Source: Roseburia sp. (GTDB taxonomy: Bacteria > Bacillota > Clostridia > Lachnospirales > Lachnospiraceae). From it: a stretch of 46,855 nt of DNA. A program made the translations under genes and the position numbers. The notes under the pieces are model-generated. The model saw only the letters and a list, made by a program, of their open reading frames with translations. It was not told the origin of the DNA and searched no databases. The stretch covers positions 1-46,855 of the forward strand of contig JAMPFC010000014.1 in NCBI GenBank assembly GCA_023664685.1, given 5' to 3'. Below are positions 7,991 through 16,163 of this stretch, piece after piece (the stretch's first letter is position 1; each line of letters starts with the position of its first letter).

Positions 7991-8152
7991 GGCAATATAC
8001 ACAAAAAATAATAAGATGAGCAACATTCATGCACGATCGAGTTGAGACTCAGAGAATCGTGGAAGTTTCTGCTGAACACGATTCTCATGGGTTGAGGCTC
8101 AACGAAATGCTCCGTGCATGCGTTGCGAAGATATTATTTTTTGCATATTGCC
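7991..8152. repeat. Long imperfect palindrome of about 160 bases
   Basis: Nested arms pair across the segment: GGCAATAT 7991-7998 with ATATTGCC 8145-8152; CAAAAAATAATA 8002-8013 with TATTATTTTTTG 8132-8143; CATGCACG 8028-8035 with CGTGCATG 8113-8120; GTTGAGaCTC 8041-8050 with GAGgCTCAAC 8094-8103; AGAATCGTG 8053-8061 with CACGATTCT 8077-8085. The loop is GAAGTTTCTGCTGAA. It lies between divergent hydF and the DUF4317 gene and contains no credible ORF. It could be a MITE-like element or a structured RNA. Confidence 0.75.
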
Positions 8153-8211
8153 AACACATCTTAAAACTATTATAACCACATATTTTTTTGCTGTCAAATC
8201 CGCCAATTCTA

Positions 8212-8220
8212 TGTTATACT
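8212..8220 (+). promoter_or_regulatory. Extended -10 promoter of the DUF4317 gene
   Basis: TGTTATACT matches the TGn-TATAAT extended -10 pattern, 30 bases before the start codon. No good -35 is visible, which is usual for extended -10 promoters. Confidence 0.45.
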
Positions 8221-8250
8221 AAAGAAAATAACGTTGCGTGGAGGTTACAA

Positions 8251-9381
8251 ATGAATAAGACAGAAATCGCAGAAATCAAAAAATTATTAAAAAAAGAAGA
8301 CAATGGGATCACCCGGATCTGTGGGTGTTATGTGGATGCGGAGAAAAACCGCCGTTTGGAACTAAAAGAAGCCTTTTTCTCTCTTCCGGAGGAAGAAATG
8401 TTTAAGTATTCGGATCTGTTCCGGAAAACGCTTTCCGGTACGCTCGGAAAAAATCTGATGAATATGGAATTTCCTACGGAGCAGGAAACAAATGCAGATG
8501 GCAGACAGCGGTTTTTAATGGAGCTTCTCCAGAGCAAACTGGAAAATGATGAATTATTGGAACAATTCTATGATATGGTCATCAAAACCTACGATTATAC
8601 CGGAAACTTTTTTATCATCCTCATCCATGATGCCTATGACATTCCTTCTGTCACCGCAGACGGGGTTGAAAATTTTGACGCTTCCGACTATGTCTATGAT
8701 TTTATACTATGCAGTATATGTCCAGTCAAACTTTCCAAGCCGGGTCTCTGTTACAATCCGGAAAAAAACAGCATTGAAGACTGTATCCGTGACTGGCTCG
8801 TGCAGCCGCCGGAAAATGGATTTTTATTCCCCGCCTTTAACGACCGCAACACAGATATCCACAGCCTGTTATACTATGCCAAAAATGCCGACGACAGTGA
8901 TATCGATTTTTCCTATGATCTTCTCGGATGTACGCTTCCGCTTCCGGCAAAAGAACAAAAGGAAACCTTCCAGACGATTGTTGAGGAGTCCCTCGGAAAT
9001 ACATGCGATTATGAGGTGGTAAAAAATATCCATGATAATCTGAACGAGATGATCACGGAAAATAAAGAAAATCCGGAGCCGCTCGAACTTGATCGGGAGG
9101 ACGTCAAAAAGCTCCTTAATTCAAGCGGAGTTCCGGATGAAAAACTTGAAGTATTTGAAGAAAAATTTACAGAAAATGTCGGGGAATCACAAAAATTCAT
9201 GGCAGACAACATCGCCAATGTCAGAAAATTTGAATTAAAAACCCCGGATGTGACGATTCAGGTAAATCCCGCCCGTACTGACCTTATTGAGACAAGAGTA
9301 ATCGACGGTGTTCCCTGTATCGTGATCGAGTGCAACGATCAGGTCGCTGTCAATGGCATCCGTGTGGCAAATCCGACGTGA
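8251..9381 (+). CDS. DUF4317 family protein
   Basis: 376 aa soluble protein resembling the DUF4317 family, common in Lachnospiraceae and other Clostridia and of unknown function. The start ATG 8251 has GGAGG six bases upstream; a longer frame beginning at 8188 includes promoter sequence and is rejected. The N-terminus MNKTEIAEIKKLLKKE with CGCYVDAEKN is characteristic. The body is acidic and helix-rich with no signal peptide or membrane segment. Family assignment is from memory of the N-terminal pattern. It is transcribed divergently from hydF and ends 24 bases from the convergent PPK2 gene. Confidence 0.8.
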   Translation: MNKTEIAEIKKLLKKEDNGITRICGCYVDAEKNRRLELKEAFFSLPEEEMFKYSDLFRKTLSGTLGKNLMNMEFPTEQETNADGRQRFLMELLQSKLENDELLEQFYDMVIKTYDYTGNFFIILIHDAYDIPSVTADGVENFDASDYVYDFILCSICPVKLSKPGLCYNPEKNSIEDCIRDWLVQPPENGFLFPAFNDRNTDIHSLLYYAKNADDSDIDFSYDLLGCTLPLPAKEQKETFQTIVEESLGNTCDYEVVKNIHDNLNEMITENKENPEPLELDREDVKKLLNSSGVPDEKLEVFEEKFTENVGESQKFMADNIANVRKFELKTPDVTIQVNPARTDLIETRVIDGVPCIVIECNDQVAVNGIRVANPT

Positions 9382-9385
9382 TCGG

Positions 9386-9402
9386 GGCGCCAAGCGGGCG
9401 CC
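9386..9402. terminator. GGCGCC hairpin between convergent genes
   Basis: GGCGCC 9386-9391 pairs with GGCGCC 9397-9402 across a 5-base loop, in the 24-base gap between two convergent genes. There is no U-tract on either side, so termination is only suggested by position. Confidence 0.35.
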
Positions 9403-9405
9403 ACA

Positions 9406-10875
9406 CTAGACCAGTCGTTCCTCCAGAGCGGCAACTACCGTCTCTAACACTTTGATTCTGGCGTAATATTTGGAATTTGCCTCCACGACGATCCACGGTG
9501 CATTTTCTGTGGATGTCCGCACGATCATCTCATCGACTGCTTTTTCATACTCTTCCCATTTGGCACGGTTACGCCAGTCCTCGTCGGTGATCTTCCACTG
9601 CTTCGCCGGCGTGTTCTCCCTCTCGTGAAAACGCCTCTCCTGCTCTTCTTTGTCAATATGCATCCAGAATTTCAGAACAATATATCCGGCGTTTGTGAAC
9701 TGCTCCTCCATATTGTTGATCTCGCTGTAGGCACGGCTCCATTCCTTTTCCGAGGCAAACCCCTCGATCCGCTCAACCAGTACACGCCCATACCATGTGC
9801 GGTCAAAGATCGCCATATGCCCCGCCTTTGGTATTTTCTCCCAAAAACGCCATAGGTAATGATGTGCCTTTTCGATATCATTTGGTGCGGCGACCGGTAC
9901 AACCTCATATCCGCGGGGATCCATTGCCTGTGTCAGACGTTTGATCGCACCGCCTTTTCCGCCGGCGTCCCATCCCTCAAATGCCAGTATGACCGGAACC
10001 CGTTTCAGATACATTTTGTTGTGCAGCACAAGCAGGCGTTTTTGTAATTCCTTTTTCTTTCTTTTATATTCTTCTCTCGTCAATGTCTGCTCCAGATCAA
10101 TTCCCTGCAGTACGCCATTACGGAACTTTTCCGCCTCTGTTTCGGCTGCCGGAGCCGGCTGCTCTGTATCTTCTGCCGGCGACTTGGCTGCTTTTTTTGC
10201 TTCCCTGACTGCCTTCTCCATTTTTTCTACCATTGTAGTAACTATTTTGCATGTCGCATACAAGCGGTCTGTCGCTTCTACAACTGTCCACGGAGCATTT
10301 GCTGTATCCGTATGGACAAGAATGCGGTCATATTTTTTCAGGCACTTTTCATAATTTTTATTATTTTCTTTATCCTTCTGTGTCACACGCCAACTCGTCT
10401 CACTGCTTTTCTGAAGCTTATCCAGTCTTTTTTTCTGTTCTTCTTTGGAAATCATAAGAAAGAATTTCACGATCAGAGTACCGTCCTCCGTGAGCATTTC
10501 CTCAAAATCCAGCACATCTTTTTCCGATAAATCCTTCTCATAAAATCCCTTATACCAGCTCTGATCAAAAATATGCATTCTCCCCCGCTCTGCTGTCTTT
10601 GTAAAAAAGCGCCAGAAATACGGACGCATGACCTCATCCTCTTTTTCCCGCCCGAGGATAAATACCTTAAATCCACGCGGATCAAGAGACTGTATCATCC
10701 GGTTGATCAGCGTCCCCTTTCCCGACGCATCTAACCCCTCAAACACGACCATGACCGGTATCTTTTTCTCTTTGCACTCCCGCTGCAGTTCCCCAAAACG
10801 TACCTCCAACCGTTCCATCTTGGAATCATACGTTTTTTTGTCCATTGTCTTATTTACATCGATTTGTCCAAGCAT
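9406..10875 (-). CDS. Polyphosphate kinase 2 family, two-domain polyphosphate:AMP phosphotransferase
   Basis: 489 aa, two PPK2 domains fused head to tail. Walker A motifs are GLDASGKG (47-54) and GWDAGGKG (301-308), and the matching lid/substrate elements are MHIFDQSWYKGF and MAIFDRTWYGRV. An Ala/Glu/Pro-rich linker lies at about 225-255. Fused class II enzymes such as Pseudomonas PAP use polyphosphate to phosphorylate AMP to ADP. Both copies keep the catalytic-looking P-loop here, although in characterised fusions only one half is active. ATG 10875 has GGAGGTGG upstream; the longer frame is rejected. The charged protein upstream is probably co-transcribed (38-base gap). Function confident at family level; exact nucleotide specificity inferred. 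Confidence 0.9.
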   Translation of the reverse strand: MLGQIDVNKTMDKKTYDSKMERLEVRFGELQRECKEKKIPVMVVFEGLDASGKGTLINRMIQSLDPRGFKVFILGREKEDEVMRPYFWRFFTKTAERGRMHIFDQSWYKGFYEKDLSEKDVLDFEEMLTEDGTLIVKFFLMISKEEQKKRLDKLQKSSETSWRVTQKDKENNKNYEKCLKKYDRILVHTDTANAPWTVVEATDRLYATCKIVTTMVEKMEKAVREAKKAAKSPAEDTEQPAPAAETEAEKFRNGVLQGIDLEQTLTREEYKRKKKELQKRLLVLHNKMYLKRVPVILAFEGWDAGGKGGAIKRLTQAMDPRGYEVVPVAAPNDIEKAHHYLWRFWEKIPKAGHMAIFDRTWYGRVLVERIEGFASEKEWSRAYSEINNMEEQFTNAGYIVLKFWMHIDKEEQERRFHERENTPAKQWKITDEDWRNRAKWEEYEKAVDEMIVRTSTENAPWIVVEANSKYYARIKVLETVVAALEERLV

Positions 10876-10913
10876 AATGCCACCTCCATTTCCGTCAAAC
10901 AAAATCCATGATT

Positions 10914-11261
10914 TTATACTCCGCCATTCAATATTTTCAGCAGATAACTTTTATCCAGAATGTAAGAACTCCGAGGCGTCTTTACGTCATGGGAAGCTTC
11001 TCCCTCTCCCCGGATCTCCTCCAACTGCGCGATCCCCTTCTGATAAATCTCTTTCTGCAAAAGTTCCTGCTCTTTTTTCGCTTTCAACTGCTCCCGCTCT
11101 CTAAGTTTTTTATAGAATTTTTTTACACGCAGCTGTTTCTCGGCACGCAGTTCAAAATAAGTTTTCTGACGCTGCCTGCTGAACTCTCGCCGCCTGTCAC
11201 GTTCACGCCATTCCATTTCATTCATAAACTCATTTGTTTTTTCTGTTAAAACCATTTTCAT
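10914..11261 (-). CDS. Small highly charged helical protein of unknown function
   Basis: 115 aa from ATG 11261, preceded by GGAGGGTGAC. Residues about 5-85 are almost entirely Arg, Lys, Glu and Gln with regularly spaced Leu/Tyr (for example RRREFSRQRQKTYFELRAEK), predicting a long single helix or coiled coil. The C-terminal end (SYILDKSYLLKILNGGV) is hydrophobic. There is no membrane segment or known motif. It lies just upstream of the PPK2 gene on the same strand, so a role with polyphosphate metabolism is possible but unproven. Confidence 0.6.
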   Translation of the reverse strand: MKMVLTEKTNEFMNEMEWRERDRRREFSRQRQKTYFELRAEKQLRVKKFYKKLREREQLKAKKEQELLQKEIYQKGIAQLEEIRGEGEASHDVKTPRSSYILDKSYLLKILNGGV

Positions 11262-11393
11262 GTCACCCTCCATGATTGCTTCATCACTCTGAACCAACCG
11301 TTTCCATATACCTTATCGTAATTACAGCGTAATACAAAGTAATGGAATTGTCAAGTTCCCGTTGAAGTTTCCGTGTCATATGCAAAAAGACTA

Positions 11394-11448
11394 TTGACAA
11401 TGTTGAATGACAAGATTATAATATAGAATGACAATAATATTTGTCATT
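11394..11448 (+). promoter_or_regulatory. Consensus promoter with palindromic operator for the XRE operon
   Basis: TTGACA 11394-11399 and TATAAT 11417-11422 are 17 bp apart. Just downstream AATGACAA 11427-11434 and TTGTCATT 11441-11448 form a perfect 8-bp palindrome around TAATAT. A further GAATGACAA half-site (11405-11413) lies in the promoter spacer, 21 bp from its counterpart (11426-11434). This geometry suits autorepression by the XRE protein encoded next. Confidence 0.8.
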
Positions 11449-11481
11449 TTGTTAAATAATTTTGTCAGCAGGAGGTGTGCT

Positions 11482-11697
11482 ATGATACTACGTAATTGTC
11501 TGAAGGTACGCAGAGCCATGCTGAATGTCAACCAACAAGAAATGGGGCGATTATGTGGCGTATCAAGGCAGACGATCAGTTTGATCGAGCGTGGAGACTA
11601 TTCGCCATCCGTTACCCTTGCTCTGACGATTGCAAAAGTCTGCGGCACAACGGTAGAGGAAATATTTTATCTTCAGGAGGAAAATGGAAATGAATAA
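11482..11697 (+). CDS. XRE-family helix-turn-helix regulator, short Cro-like
   Basis: 71 aa, essentially one HTH_3 domain: LKVRRAMLNVNQQEMGRLCGVSRQTISLIERG, then PSVTLALTIAKVCGTTVEEIFYL. This short type commonly sits in front of small membrane proteins (YgzD-like regulators of DUF3169 or DUF2178 genes). GGAGGTGTGCT precedes ATG 11482; the ORF could be read further upstream but would include the operator. It overlaps the next gene by 8 bases. It probably represses its own promoter. Confidence 0.9.
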   Translation: MILRNCLKVRRAMLNVNQQEMGRLCGVSRQTISLIERGDYSPSVTLALTIAKVCGTTVEEIFYLQEENGNE

Positions 11698-12481
11698 TAC
11701 AGAAATAAAGAAAGCAAACCTAAAAGCTATGCCTAAATTCATACTTGTTTTAATTGTCAGCTTGATTGTAGGTGGAGGAGTAGGTTATTTTTCTGCAAAA
11801 TTTGGTCTTAATACTCTTTCTGACAGCATGAAAAACATCGGAGGGATATTTGGGACTCATATTGCCCCGTGGCTGCTGTTGATCTTGGCAATCATTCTTC
11901 CCATTATTTCAATTTTATTTTTTATAAAAGCAAAGAAATTACTGTCTGCTTGGGACGGTGAGGACGAAGCACTGCCGGATGCCGTTGATATAAAACTCTC
12001 TGCCATCCTTTGGATTTCAAGCACCGTTTTAATTGTTTCTTATTTTCTGATTGCCGCTTCTTATTCTGGCGGTTTCTCTACATTTGAAAATAAGGAAAAC
12101 ATTGTGCCTTTCTTTGTGGGCATATTTGCTTTCTTCGCTATATTGATCGAAACAGTCGTTATCCAGCAAAAAAGTGTCGATATGGCGAAGAAAATAAACC
12201 CAGAAAAGACAGCGTCTGTCTATGATATGAAGTTTCAAAAGAAATGGCTGGATAGCTGTGACGAGGCAGAAAAAATCCTGATCGGAAAATGTGCATCGAA
12301 AGCATTCAGCGCAACAAATACTGCGTGTACGTTTTTAGCGGTCGTACTTGCCATTGGTGCGCTTGTCCTTGAAATTGGTTTTCTACCTTCACTTGTCGTA
12401 TGTCTAATATGGATCGTCAACCAATCTGCATATTACAAAGAAGCGATGAAATACTCCAAGACTGGGAACCGAATTTCATAA
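11690..12481 (+). CDS. DUF3169 family membrane protein
   Basis: 263 aa. Six hydrophobic segments are visible (near residues 14-35, 58-78, 106-124, 138-160, 210-228 and 232-245), with a charged loop KAKKLLSAWDGEDEALPDAVD typical of the family. The function of DUF3169 proteins is unknown; they are usually encoded after a short XRE regulator, as here. ATG 11690 is 9 bases after AGGAGG and is preferred to ATG 11684, only 3 bases away. Overlap with the regulator indicates translational coupling. Confidence 0.82.
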   Translation: MNNTEIKKANLKAMPKFILVLIVSLIVGGGVGYFSAKFGLNTLSDSMKNIGGIFGTHIAPWLLLILAIILPIISILFFIKAKKLLSAWDGEDEALPDAVDIKLSAILWISSTVLIVSYFLIAASYSGGFSTFENKENIVPFFVGIFAFFAILIETVVIQQKSVDMAKKINPEKTASVYDMKFQKKWLDSCDEAEKILIGKCASKAFSATNTACTFLAVVLAIGALVLEIGFLPSLVVCLIWIVNQSAYYKEAMKYSKTGNRIS

Positions 12482-12502
12482 AGAGCAAATGGGAGGGTTA
12501 CA

Positions 12503-12844
12503 ATGGAATATTTATGGATCGTCATTTTGCTTCTCATTTTGTTTTTTATCATCAGGAGAACGAGACGAACGTCGGCAATAATACAACATATTCAAAACAA
12601 AAAAAATCAGGAGAAATCAACCATGAAAGAACTAGCAAAACAATTTATCGGAAAAGAGTGCATTATTTACACGATTACATCTATTGACGGAAGCTTACAA
12701 GGAATTATAAAAGAAATTTGTGATGGCGGAATGATCGTCGAGTCCCTTTCTGGGGAACGACAGGCGGTCAATCTCGACTTTGTAACTCGCATAAGAGAAT
12801 ATCCAAGGAAAAAGAACGGAAAGAAAAAATCTATTTTTGTTTAA
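12503..12844 (+). CDS. Small membrane-anchored protein, third gene of XRE operon
   Basis: 113 aa. A single N-terminal helix (YLWIVILLLILFFII) is followed by RRTRR, giving an N-out topology. A compact C-terminal domain of about 65 aa starts at MKELAKQFIGKECIIYT and resembles small Sm/SH3-like beta-barrel domains (GIIKEICDGGMIVESL), as in DUF6897-type proteins. An internal ATG at the start of that domain could give a soluble form. GGGAGGGTTACA precedes ATG 12503. It follows the DUF3169 gene by 21 bases. Confidence 0.7.
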   Translation: MEYLWIVILLLILFFIIRRTRRTSAIIQHIQNKKNQEKSTMKELAKQFIGKECIIYTITSIDGSLQGIIKEICDGGMIVESLSGERQAVNLDFVTRIREYPRKKNGKKKSIFV

Positions 12845-12871
12845 TATATTTTTTTATAAGAACTAGGATTA

Positions 12872-13267
12872 TTACTCCAACACTTTTTTTAAATCCATAA
12901 TGAATTGTGTTTGTTGTTTCTTTAAAAAAGATTTTACAAATGGTTTCATAAAAAACTTTTTAGCTGTTACATCTTCTGTAAAATCTATTTCTGTTTCTTT
13001 TCCTTTAGAAACAAAAATGCCGATCCAATGTCCTTTCATATTGCTGTTTTCCATATCAAACTCCCATCGTTTGTATGGTTCTACAACAGTAACCGTAAAC
13101 ACAGTAGAGTATCCATCTTTCGTATATTCGATAAACTTTTTTTCATTTATTACTTCTGTTTTACTCAAGTCACTTCGCCATGTGCTATACTTTTCAACAG
13201 CTAAAACAGTTTCCCAAACTTTATAAATATCACTACTAAAAGTTTCTTTTATATTTAAATTTCCCAA
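12872..13267 (-). CDS. SRPBCC (START/Bet v1-like) domain protein
   Basis: 131 aa single-domain protein. Family pattern: N-terminal beta strand and helix (IKETFSSDIYKVWETVLAVEKYSTWRSDLSK), central strands (EYTKDGYSTVFTVTVVEPYKRWEFDM) and the long C-terminal helix. Such polyketide cyclase/AHSA1-type folds bind hydrophobic ligands; the ligand here is unknown. TTG 13267 is taken as start because GGAGGGG is correctly spaced upstream and no ATG fits. Low GC, in the accessory stretch. Confidence 0.75.
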   Translation of the reverse strand: MGNLNIKETFSSDIYKVWETVLAVEKYSTWRSDLSKTEVINEKKFIEYTKDGYSTVFTVTVVEPYKRWEFDMENSNMKGHWIGIFVSKGKETEIDFTEDVTAKKFFMKPFVKSFLKKQQTQFIMDLKKVLE

Positions 13268-13289
13268 TCAAGCCCCTCCATTCTCTGCG

Positions 13290-13724
13290 TTATATCCATT
13301 GGATAAATGCTGTTTTATCGTCACTATTATACCCTGCCTTCCTGTAAAAATCCAAGGTGCTTTCTTTCTTAGATCCTGTGAGCAGCATCATTTTATAGCA
13401 GTTTTCTTTTATGGCAATCTCTTTAGCATAATTTAAGCACTGAGTTGCCAGTCCTTTATTTCTGTATCTTTCATCCGTTATCACATTTTCAATAAAAGCA
13501 TATGGCTGTTGGTTGTGCGTCAGATTTGGAATGATGACACAGACACAGGAAGATACGATTCCATCATTTTCTTCTGCGACAATTATATGATGGTTTTTAT
13601 CCTGAAAAACAGCATCCCAAATCTGCAATAGTTCAGTGGTCTTTTCCGGCATAGGATTATTATGTAACTGCATATAAAGTTTTAATAAACCATCTAAATC
13701 TTCTTTTACAATTTCTCTAATCAT
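13290..13724 (-). CDS. GNAT family N-acetyltransferase
   Basis: 144 aa. The acetyl-CoA binding motif A is VITDERYRNKGLATQCLNYAKEIA (pyrophosphate loop YRNKGLA), and motif B is KKESTLDFYRKAGY. It would transfer acetyl from acetyl-CoA to an amine; substrate unknown. AAAGGAAAA precedes ATG 13724. It lies 22 bases upstream of the SRPBCC gene on the same strand, possibly co-transcribed. Confidence 0.88.
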   Translation of the reverse strand: MIREIVKEDLDGLLKLYMQLHNNPMPEKTTELLQIWDAVFQDKNHHIIVAEENDGIVSSCVCVIIPNLTHNQQPYAFIENVITDERYRNKGLATQCLNYAKEIAIKENCYKMMLLTGSKKESTLDFYRKAGYNSDDKTAFIQWI

Positions 13725-13807
13725 ACATTTTTCCTTTTCTATTGTCCATTCTGGCTATTATTAAGTGGATATCTTTCATGGATTGGTTAAATAATTTCTT
13801 AATACAA

Positions 13808-14218
13808 TTACCCCGTATAAGCCTCCTCTGCACCATTTGCAAAATTCTGTTTTTCAAGCCACAGTTTTTCTTCTTCCGTTTCGGGAAGATCTATGCGCTC
13901 AATTTTAAAAATAACCGGGCGCGTACCATCATTACAGCAGGCAATCATCATTCGTTCATCATTCGTCCACTTGTGCATAATGGAACCGCCTTGAAGTGCT
14001 GTATATACATATCTGCTGATCGCATCCCACGCCTCACCACAAAACTTTCCATTCATTAGATGATAAAAGTCGTCCTGCTCATTCGTCCTTTTCAATAAAA
14101 ATGTATCTCCGGCCTTAAAGAATGGACAGGCTCCCGATTTAGGATCGGCCAGATATTTCTCTTGGTACTCAGGAAAAACCTTTGTCTCCAATACGGTTAT
14201 TTTACATTCGTGCTGCAT
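13808..14218 (-). CDS. TIGR04076-like small protein
   Basis: 136 aa. Begins QHECKITVLETKVFPEYQEKYLADP and contains GACPFFKAGDTFLL, FCGEAWDAISRYVYTALQGG and MIACCNDGTRPVIFKIER. These match the TIGR04076 pattern of a small Cys-containing fold in Clostridia, of unknown function. The start ATG 14218 has GGGAGGAAC upstream; an ORF extension to 14239 starts inside that site. Confidence 0.75.
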   Translation of the reverse strand: MQHECKITVLETKVFPEYQEKYLADPKSGACPFFKAGDTFLLKRTNEQDDFYHLMNGKFCGEAWDAISRYVYTALQGGSIMHKWTNDERMMIACCNDGTRPVIFKIERIDLPETEEEKLWLEKQNFANGAEEAYTG

Positions 14219-14315
14219 AAATTGTGTTCCTCCCTCCATTTATATTTTCTCTTAACTATATAACTTCCAACGATAAACTCTCCCATATATTAAAACCATC
14301 CTCACAACTTACAAG

Positions 14316-14804
14316 TTATGATTCTGTTTTAATTAAAATCGTACCAATGATATAACCACAATCCCATGACTGATAATCTTCTGTATCAAATCGGGTGACA
14401 GGATGTTTAAACACTACTCCAAAATCATCAATATCATAAGTAAGCAAATCATCTATGGTAGTCGTTTTCAAAAAATCAGGTAACTCTTCTTCAAATACTT
14501 CCCCATATATTTCTTTTTGAAAATTTGGTATTGCAAAAAATTTCCCACATATCATAAAATCAACTAATGTTTTATTGTTTTTAACAATTATTTCACTATC
14601 TGGAATATTGTAAGCCATTTCTTCTATTCTGATCTTCATAGGATTTACACCAACAGACATAAAAAAATCATTTTGTTTCTGGGATAGCTGTTTAATAAAT
14701 TTCGTATTAACCGCATTATCTATCGAGTAGTCATTTTTCAAATATAGTCGTTTTGTAGCCTCTACATCAACGTCAAGTACCCACGGAAAAAACTCAAATA
14801 CCAT
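14316..14804 (-). CDS. Unrecognised protein, immunity-protein-like
   Basis: 162 aa acidic soluble protein without signal peptide or membrane segment. GGAGGTG lies before ATG 14804. Short aromatic-rich motifs (FEFFPWVLDVDVEATKRLYL, CGKFFAIPNFQKEIYG, SWDCGYIIGTILI) suggest a compact alpha/beta fold. I do not recognise a family. Size, acidity and a neighbouring unknown protein of similar style resemble orphan immunity genes of polymorphic toxin loci. No toxin gene is visible, so this is only a guess. Confidence 0.65.
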   Translation of the reverse strand: MVFEFFPWVLDVDVEATKRLYLKNDYSIDNAVNTKFIKQLSQKQNDFFMSVGVNPMKIRIEEMAYNIPDSEIIVKNNKTLVDFMICGKFFAIPNFQKEIYGEVFEEELPDFLKTTTIDDLLTYDIDDFGVVFKHPVTRFDTEDYQSWDCGYIIGTILIKTES

Positions 14805-14830
14805 CTCTTTTTCACCTCCAAAATCTGGGT

Positions 14831-15463
14831 TTACTCATATAACTTCCCTAAAGAAATACTGCCCCTCTTGGATGCTGCCACAAATTCAGGCTGCTTTTGC
14901 ACCGATTGATAGAGCTTAGGGAGAACATCTTGGGCAAGATCAGTTGAAATGTTCAAATCAAGTCTCTTTGCCACTTCTTTTTGCAGTTCTGCATAGCTTG
15001 GCATTTCATCCCCATATGCATCTTCATATTGTTCACGTCCCTCGGCTTCCAATGATGGCGCTTCTTCTTTCAAAAGAGAACGATCCTTAACGTATTTTAT
15101 GTTCAAGTAATTATGCCACGAATATGCGCAGTTCAGTTCCAGTTCCAATAAATCCTTAACGCTGTCAGACACCCTGCCGCATTCGTTTTCCGAAAAGTTT
15201 ATATACCCAACACTTTCGTCGCATAGCAAAACATAATATCCGCCACAACCATCTTGAGCGAAAACATTTCCGTCTATGCTGTATGTGTATTTGTCATTAA
15301 GATCAGATAAAGATAGAAAGCACTCCAAAATATCCATAGAACATAACGCTGCAACACGCTCATAAAAAGCTCTTTCACTTAAAATAATATCAAAATAATG
15401 CCCCTGAACCTTTTTGGAAGAATCCGGCTCTTTGACTTTGAAAAATTTATCTAATATTCCCAT
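14831..15463 (-). CDS. Unrecognised acidic protein
   Basis: 210 aa soluble acidic protein. The N-terminus MGILDKFFKVKEPDSSKKV is followed by an alpha/beta domain with QDGCGGYYVLLCDESVGYIN, reminiscent of SMI1/KNR4-like or other immunity-type domains, and a helical C-terminus (MPSYAELQKEVAKRLDL, LPKLYQSVQKQP). AAAGGACG lies 11-12 bases before ATG 15463. It ends 27 bases before the next gene on the same strand (start 14804), so the two probably form one unit. No catalytic motif. Confidence 0.65.
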   Translation of the reverse strand: MGILDKFFKVKEPDSSKKVQGHYFDIILSERAFYERVAALCSMDILECFLSLSDLNDKYTYSIDGNVFAQDGCGGYYVLLCDESVGYINFSENECGRVSDSVKDLLELELNCAYSWHNYLNIKYVKDRSLLKEEAPSLEAEGREQYEDAYGDEMPSYAELQKEVAKRLDLNISTDLAQDVLPKLYQSVQKQPEFVAASKRGSISLGKLYE

Positions 15464-15544
15464 TGAGCGGCACGTCCTTTCAAAATTATATTTTATCTCC
15501 TGTTCCCAATTTCTGCCAAAGCTGTTTTTTCCTCTTTTATATGG

Positions 15545-16090
15545 CTAAATTATACCATAATTACCCCCGCTTTTCAATCGTTCCATGTCAACTTGGTATT
15601 CATCATCAATAAGAAGATAATTGACCTTATGTTTCTGACACTGTTCCAATATTTTGGCATTATCCCGAAGTACTGTCTCGATCGTACATTCCTCATCCTC
15701 CCCTCTATTTTCCACAACACTTGCATACTTTTTTATATCACTAAAATGATCCGTAATATATTTATTACTCATAACTAAGCAATAATATTTTATGTGTTGC
15801 AAATACTCCGGCTCAAAATCTTTCGCCCACTCAAACGGAATATAACATCCTTCAACAATAAGATTTTGCTCATTTTCAATCGCTGTTTTTACCATTTCAC
15901 ACACGATCGGCCATAAATAATCCGTCAGAGCTTTTTCATCACTAACAGGAATAAGTGTGGTGTTTCCGCTGCGAATAAGCCCCATCTTTAAATGGTCTAT
16001 GGATAGATACGGATACTTATATTCTTCAAGTAATTTTTGAGCAAGTGCGGTCTTCCCGGTGTGGGATGCTCCCATTATTAAAATGATCAT
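15545..16090 (-). CDS. P-loop kinase-like ATPase
   Basis: 181 aa. N-terminal Walker A GASHTGKT at residues 7-14, followed by the small-kinase pattern YPYLSIDHLKMGLIR (substrate-binding Asp-His) and NLIVEGCYIP (Walker B-like strand). The layout resembles adenylate/shikimate kinase-like and 2-phosphoglycerate-kinase-like small kinases. Substrate unknown. GGAGGGATCGA precedes ATG 16090. Single gene in the low-GC stretch. Confidence 0.75.
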   Translation of the reverse strand: MIILIMGASHTGKTALAQKLLEEYKYPYLSIDHLKMGLIRSGNTTLIPVSDEKALTDYLWPIVCEMVKTAIENEQNLIVEGCYIPFEWAKDFEPEYLQHIKYYCLVMSNKYITDHFSDIKKYASVVENRGEDEECTIETVLRDNAKILEQCQKHKVNYLLIDDEYQVDMERLKSGGNYGII

Positions 16091-16163
16091 TCGATCCCTC
16101 CTCTAAAAGCAAAGCATCTGGATCTTTATTCCAAATGCTTTTAAATAAATCGTATTTTTTTCT

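Noticed and set aside
8251-9022. Alternative frame over the DUF4317 gene (8546-9022)
   Set aside because: Lies wholly inside the DUF4317 gene in another frame, with no start signal and Ser/Arg-rich composition typical of a shadow frame.
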